Assembly: GCF_023195925.1 (NCBI RefSeq)
Contig: NZ_JALPRE010000009.1
Coordinates: 62,001-126,000, forward strand
Direction of reading: 5' to 3'
DNA length: 64,000 bases
Source: Aquimarina acroporae
GTDB lineage: Bacteria; Bacteroidota; Bacteroidia; Flavobacteriales; Flavobacteriaceae
Below the pieces are notes generated by a model, which saw only the letters and a program-made list of their open reading frames with translations, had not been told where the DNA came from and searched no databases. Position numbers and translations under genes: made by a program. Shown piece by piece: positions 61,194-64,000 of the stretch; positions within the stretch are counted from its first letter, which is position 1; every line of letters starts with the position of its first letter.

Positions 61194-61715
61194 ATGATAC
61201 TTGTGTTATTAGGCTATATGGGTAGTGGAAAGTCTTTGGTAGGCAGGAAGTTGGCAGAAGATAAAAAGTTTGAATATCTAGATTTAGACAATTATGTTGA
61301 GATTCAGGAAAAGAAAACTATTTCTCAAATTTTTAATGATAAAGGAGAGATATATTTTAGAAAAAAGGAGTCTGAGTATCTAAAGGAGGTTTTAGAAAGT
61401 AAAATAGATGTTGTAATTTCATTGGGTGGAGGGACACCATGTTTCGCTGGTAATATGGATCTTCTAAAAACATATTCTGATCTAAAAAGTATCTATTTGA
61501 ATACTTCATTAGATGTGCTTACTGAAAGGTTATTTGTAGAAAAAGATAAACGTCCGTTAATTGCCCACATCAAAGAAGAGGAAGATTTAAAAGATTTTAT
61601 TAGAAAACATCTTTTTGAAAGATCTTACTACTATAACCAGGCAGATGTAAGGGTAACTACAGATAATAAAGGAGCTTCCGAAATTAGTGTAGAGATTTGT
61701 GAAAACTTATTTTAA
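61194..61715 (+). CDS. aroK: Shikimate kinase
   Basis: A 173-residue kinase that phosphorylates shikimate in the aromatic amino-acid pathway. The P-loop is GYMGSGKS (8-15), the shikimate-binding segments include DLDNYVE and YFRKKESEYL (the Arg-x-x-E element), and SLGGGTPCF (about 76-84) closes the active site. KRPL (about 122) begins the lid. Its end overlaps the convergent phosphoribosyltransferase gene by nine bases. Confidence 0.94.
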   Translation: MILVLLGYMGSGKSLVGRKLAEDKKFEYLDLDNYVEIQEKKTISQIFNDKGEIYFRKKESEYLKEVLESKIDVVISLGGGTPCFAGNMDLLKTYSDLKSIYLNTSLDVLTERLFVEKDKRPLIAHIKEEEDLKDFIRKHLFERSYYYNQADVRVTTDNKGASEISVEICENLF

Positions 61716-62204
61716 GATAGCTACATCCTCACTTCCAAATTTTACTTCTACATGTTCGTGAAGCGAAGTCGATAATGAAATTCCTTTAAAATCGGCCTTG
61801 ATAGGATATTTTTTGTGATTTCTATTGACTAAAACAGCGGTTTTAAACATATGTAAAGGAACCTGTAAAAAATGATTTACGCCATAGATTAAAGCAGTAC
61901 CTGAATTGAGAACATCATCGATAAGAACCAAAGATTTGTTTTGGTATTCTTCAGGTCGCAAAGAGGTTGTTACAGTGTTTTGAGGTGATTTTTTATTCAT
62001 GGTAACTTTACACAAAAGAACTTTGATATCTGAGATGTTTTCGAGGATTGTTTTTAATCTTTCGGCAAAAATGTATCCATTATCGGCAATACCGGCAATA
62101 ACGATTTCTTTTTCATTTACGTTTGTTTCATAGATCTGATAAGCGATACGTTTTATTTTATGTTGTATCTGCTCATGAGTTAGAATAATGTTATCGCTTT
62201 GCAT
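61707..62204 (-). CDS. Phosphoribosyltransferase, PyrR-like
   Basis: A 165-residue type I phosphoribosyltransferase. The PRPP-binding loop is LVLIDDVLNSGTAL (about 92-105), and the flexible-loop region precedes it (VTTSLRPEEYQNKS). The overall plan, including ILTHEQIQHKIKRIAYQIYE at the start, matches PyrR-type uracil phosphoribosyltransferases, which may also regulate pyrimidine genes in Gram-positive bacteria. Base specificity is not determinable here. Convergent overlap with aroK. Confidence 0.85.
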   Translation of the reverse strand: MQSDNIILTHEQIQHKIKRIAYQIYETNVNEKEIVIAGIADNGYIFAERLKTILENISDIKVLLCKVTMNKKSPQNTVTTSLRPEEYQNKSLVLIDDVLNSGTALIYGVNHFLQVPLHMFKTAVLVNRNHKKYPIKADFKGISLSTSLHEHVEVKFGSEDVAILK

Positions 62205-62329
62205 GGATAATTTTATTGATTACTATTCGATGGGATAAAGATAGAAATTTGTAAAAAACAGTTTGATAAACTTTAAAAGGAAATCATTAAATAGTTTTTA
62301 AAAACTTTGGTGATCTAACTGTTACATGC

Positions 62330-62722
62330 TCACGATTCGCTTTCATTTTCGTCGTTTTTTTCAATGAACCAATCATCAATGTCTCTACGATCCTTTTTGG
62401 TTGGTCTTCCGGCTCCTTTTTTTCTGTAATAATCTTTAGAATATTTTAAAAGATCTAATTTTTGCAACGCTTCTTGCGGAGTTATGTCTTTACAATATAT
62501 GTCGACGAGTTTGGCACCAACTCTGTTATCAGGTGTGTCCAAAACCATAAGCTCATAATTGATCTGGTTTTTGCGCACTGTTATCTTATCTGTTGGGTAG
62601 ATTTCACGCGAAGGTTTAATAAGGTCTCCATTAACCCTTACTTTTCCTTCTTTACAGGCTTTGGTGGCTATACTTCTGGTTTTGAAGTATCGAATACACC
62701 ATAAATATTTGTCAACTCGCAT
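62330..62722 (-). CDS. S4-domain RNA-binding protein, Hsp15-like
   Basis: A 130-residue cytoplasmic protein. The S4 domain (1-65) is MRVDKYLWCIRYFKTRSIATK, KEGKVRVNGDLIKPSREI and DKITVRK, matching HslR/Hsp15, which recycles stalled 50S subunits by binding peptidyl-tRNA on the ribosome. The C-terminus is basic (KKGAGRPTKKDRRD) then acidic. A single gene, divergent from the FKBP lipoprotein. Confidence 0.88.
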   Translation of the reverse strand: MRVDKYLWCIRYFKTRSIATKACKEGKVRVNGDLIKPSREIYPTDKITVRKNQINYELMVLDTPDNRVGAKLVDIYCKDITPQEALQKLDLLKYSKDYYRKKGAGRPTKKDRRDIDDWFIEKNDENESES

Positions 62723-62811
62723 AAAAATTGTTTAAAATGCGTTTTATATTTAATAATAATAAAACAAAAGTACGAGAAAATCGTATCTTGCGCCTTCAAA
62801 AAAGTAATTCG

Positions 62812-63987
62812 ATGAATTTTAGAAAGTATATTTTTGCTAGTGTATTGGCATTAGCAGCCTTATATGGATGTAGCAACGATGATGATGACGATGATAACAA
62901 TGTAGAGCCAGAAAGAGATAGAGCTGAGCAACAAGCGAATGAAGACCCGCTCTTAAGAAGATATTTAGAAACACATTTTTATAGATTAGAAGATAATCCA
63001 TCAAATCCCGACTATAAACTAGTTTTGTTTGATACTATTGCCGGAGAAAACAGTGGTAAACAAGCTTTAATAGATTCAGATTCATTAGAGACAAGAACAA
63101 TTACTAGAGATGATGTCGATTATACATTATACATTTTAAATTTTCAAAAAGGAGCAAATGGTGAGAGAGCACCTTCTTTTGCAGATTCTACATTGGTGAC
63201 TTATAGAGGTGAACTGTTATATGAAAATGTTGATCAGGATGGTGATGGTATTCCAGATAATGCAGATGTAGATGCAGATGGCGATGGAGCAGCAGATGTA
63301 GATGATGGTGTTACTCGAGTAGATTCTGATGGAGATGGTATTGCAGATAATGCCGATGTAGACTCTAATCCAGATGAGCCTGACACCGATGGAGATGGAA
63401 TTATAGATGAGATTGATCAAGTAGATAATAATGATCCAAATAGAAGAGTGTTTGACAGTTCGATTACTCCAATTTGGTTTGATTTAGTATCTAATATTGA
63501 AGGCTTCAGAGAGGCGTTAACGGGTTATAAAGGAGCTTCAGGAAGTATGATTGGAGCAGATGGTACAGTAGACTTTGTAGATGACTTTGGAAACTTTACT
63601 GTATTTATCCCTTCTGGATTGGCTTACTTTAATTTGCCACCCATTGGTAGTGGAATAGGAACTTATAAATCTCTTATATTTAACATACAATTATATGCAA
63701 TTAATGAATCCGATCATGATAATGATGGCATACCATCTTATCTTGAAGATTTAGATAATGATAGATTGGTGTTAGATAGTGATGATAATACAGATGAAGA
63801 TGCTACGTTTAACTATCTTGATGTAGATGATGATGGAGACGGAACATTAACGAGTGATGAAATAACTGTAAATGATGCCAATAATGACGGTTTTATTAGT
63901 CTAGATGAGATTACCTTCTATGATGATGATGGAGATGGTATAAGTAATCATCTTGATGAAGATGATAGAGAGGTTAAAAATGATTAA
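62812..63987 (+). CDS. FKBP-type lipoprotein interrupted by calcium-binding repeats
   Basis: A 391-residue lipoprotein. The ATG at 62812 gives a lipoprotein signal (lipobox LYGC, Cys20), so the frame's earlier ATG at 62728 is rejected. An FKBP peptidyl-prolyl isomerase domain is split: STLVTYRGELLYEN (126-139) and VFDSSITPIWFDL to LIFNIQLYAI (213-297). Residues about 140-211 are thrombospondin type 3-like DxDGDGIxDxxD repeats inserted between. A second acidic DGDG tail (300-391) follows. The normal flavobacterial homologues I recall have only the tail. Probably surface or periplasmic, calcium-dependent. Confidence 0.8.
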   Translation: MNFRKYIFASVLALAALYGCSNDDDDDDNNVEPERDRAEQQANEDPLLRRYLETHFYRLEDNPSNPDYKLVLFDTIAGENSGKQALIDSDSLETRTITRDDVDYTLYILNFQKGANGERAPSFADSTLVTYRGELLYENVDQDGDGIPDNADVDADGDGAADVDDGVTRVDSDGDGIADNADVDSNPDEPDTDGDGIIDEIDQVDNNDPNRRVFDSSITPIWFDLVSNIEGFREALTGYKGASGSMIGADGTVDFVDDFGNFTVFIPSGLAYFNLPPIGSGIGTYKSLIFNIQLYAINESDHDNDGIPSYLEDLDNDRLVLDSDDNTDEDATFNYLDVDDDGDGTLTSDEITVNDANNDGFISLDEITFYDDDGDGISNHLDEDDREVKND

Positions 63988-64000
63988 AAAAAAAACTCCG

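Noticed and set aside
63217..63420. Antisense frame rich in Ile/Tyr/Cys opposite the DGDG repeats
   Set aside because: It is the complement of Asp-Gly codon repeats and not a plausible protein.

Overview
The window is a 64-kb chromosomal segment of a low-GC (about one third G+C by eye), pigmented, aerobic Bacteroidota bacterium, most likely a marine Flavobacteriaceae and perhaps close to Aquimarina. The assignment rests on gene content: a DUF3276/PUR-like protein, leucine dehydrogenase, long NusB followed by a DUF1573 lipoprotein and YajC, a crtI-crtB-crtZ cluster, TonB/DUF4856/imelysin genes and tandem aconitases. It is also supported by repeated use of the Bacteroidota promoter box TAnnTTTG and by lipoproteins with Asp-rich tethers. 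No rRNA, prophage, insertion sequence or CRISPR array is visible.

Layout. 1-13.4 kb holds mostly core genes: a redoxin fragment, an Mpo1-like protein, a MEST-like hydrolase, an M14 peptidase, an ABC exporter, leucine dehydrogenase, nusB-DUF1573-yajC, peptidase T, pyrD and a LysE-type exporter. 13.4-16.8 kb is an accessory island of two tiny double-glycine-leader peptide genes flanking a membrane-anchored TPR/AraC regulator, with copies of a CCGG-centred palindrome upstream of the genes. 17-18.3 kb holds an HMG-CoA lyase-like gene and a haem-binding protein. 18.4-26.2 kb looks like an iron region: DUF4856 lipoprotein, imelysin, HTTM protein, FecA-like receptor, a LOV-like PAS protein, ferritin and a Cys/Lys-rich mini-protein. 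26.3-29.4 kb is a thioredoxin-ApbE-DUF4266-DUF3570 cluster. 29.5-34.6 kb holds an Ada-like protein, DUF1203 and an ECF42-type sigma factor with two YCII proteins. 35-40.9 kb has a PagL-like deacylase, a PAP2 phosphatase, guaB and an OmpH/Skp chaperone. 41-46.3 kb is a periplasmic folding operon (three PPIase/SurA-like proteins, then MoxR). 47.3-53.4 kb has two different aconitases and a Crp/Fnr regulator. 53.4-55.9 kb has a five-repeat lipoprotein and a TlpA-like protein. 55.9-59.7 kb is a carotenoid operon headed by a CarH-like MerR/B12 regulator. 60.4-61.1 kb carries tRNA-Leu and four tandem tRNA-Lys genes. The end holds aroK, a phosphoribosyltransferase, an S4 RNA-binding protein and an FKBP-type lipoprotein.

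The most interesting candidate system is at 14.1-16.7 kb. Two unrelated GG-leader peptides and a regulator with a predicted extracytoplasmic TPR sensor, one membrane helix and a cytoplasmic AraC domain share palindromes with a TTTCCGGAAA core and GTCTG/CAGAC arms. I infer, without proof, a peptide-signalling or RiPP-regulatory circuit. Other notable items are chimeric tRNA-Lys genes with mispaired acceptor stems, an FKBP domain interrupted by a calcium-binding repeat block, a LOV-like domain without its photoactive cysteine, and an HTTM gene with no standard start codon covering its N-terminus.
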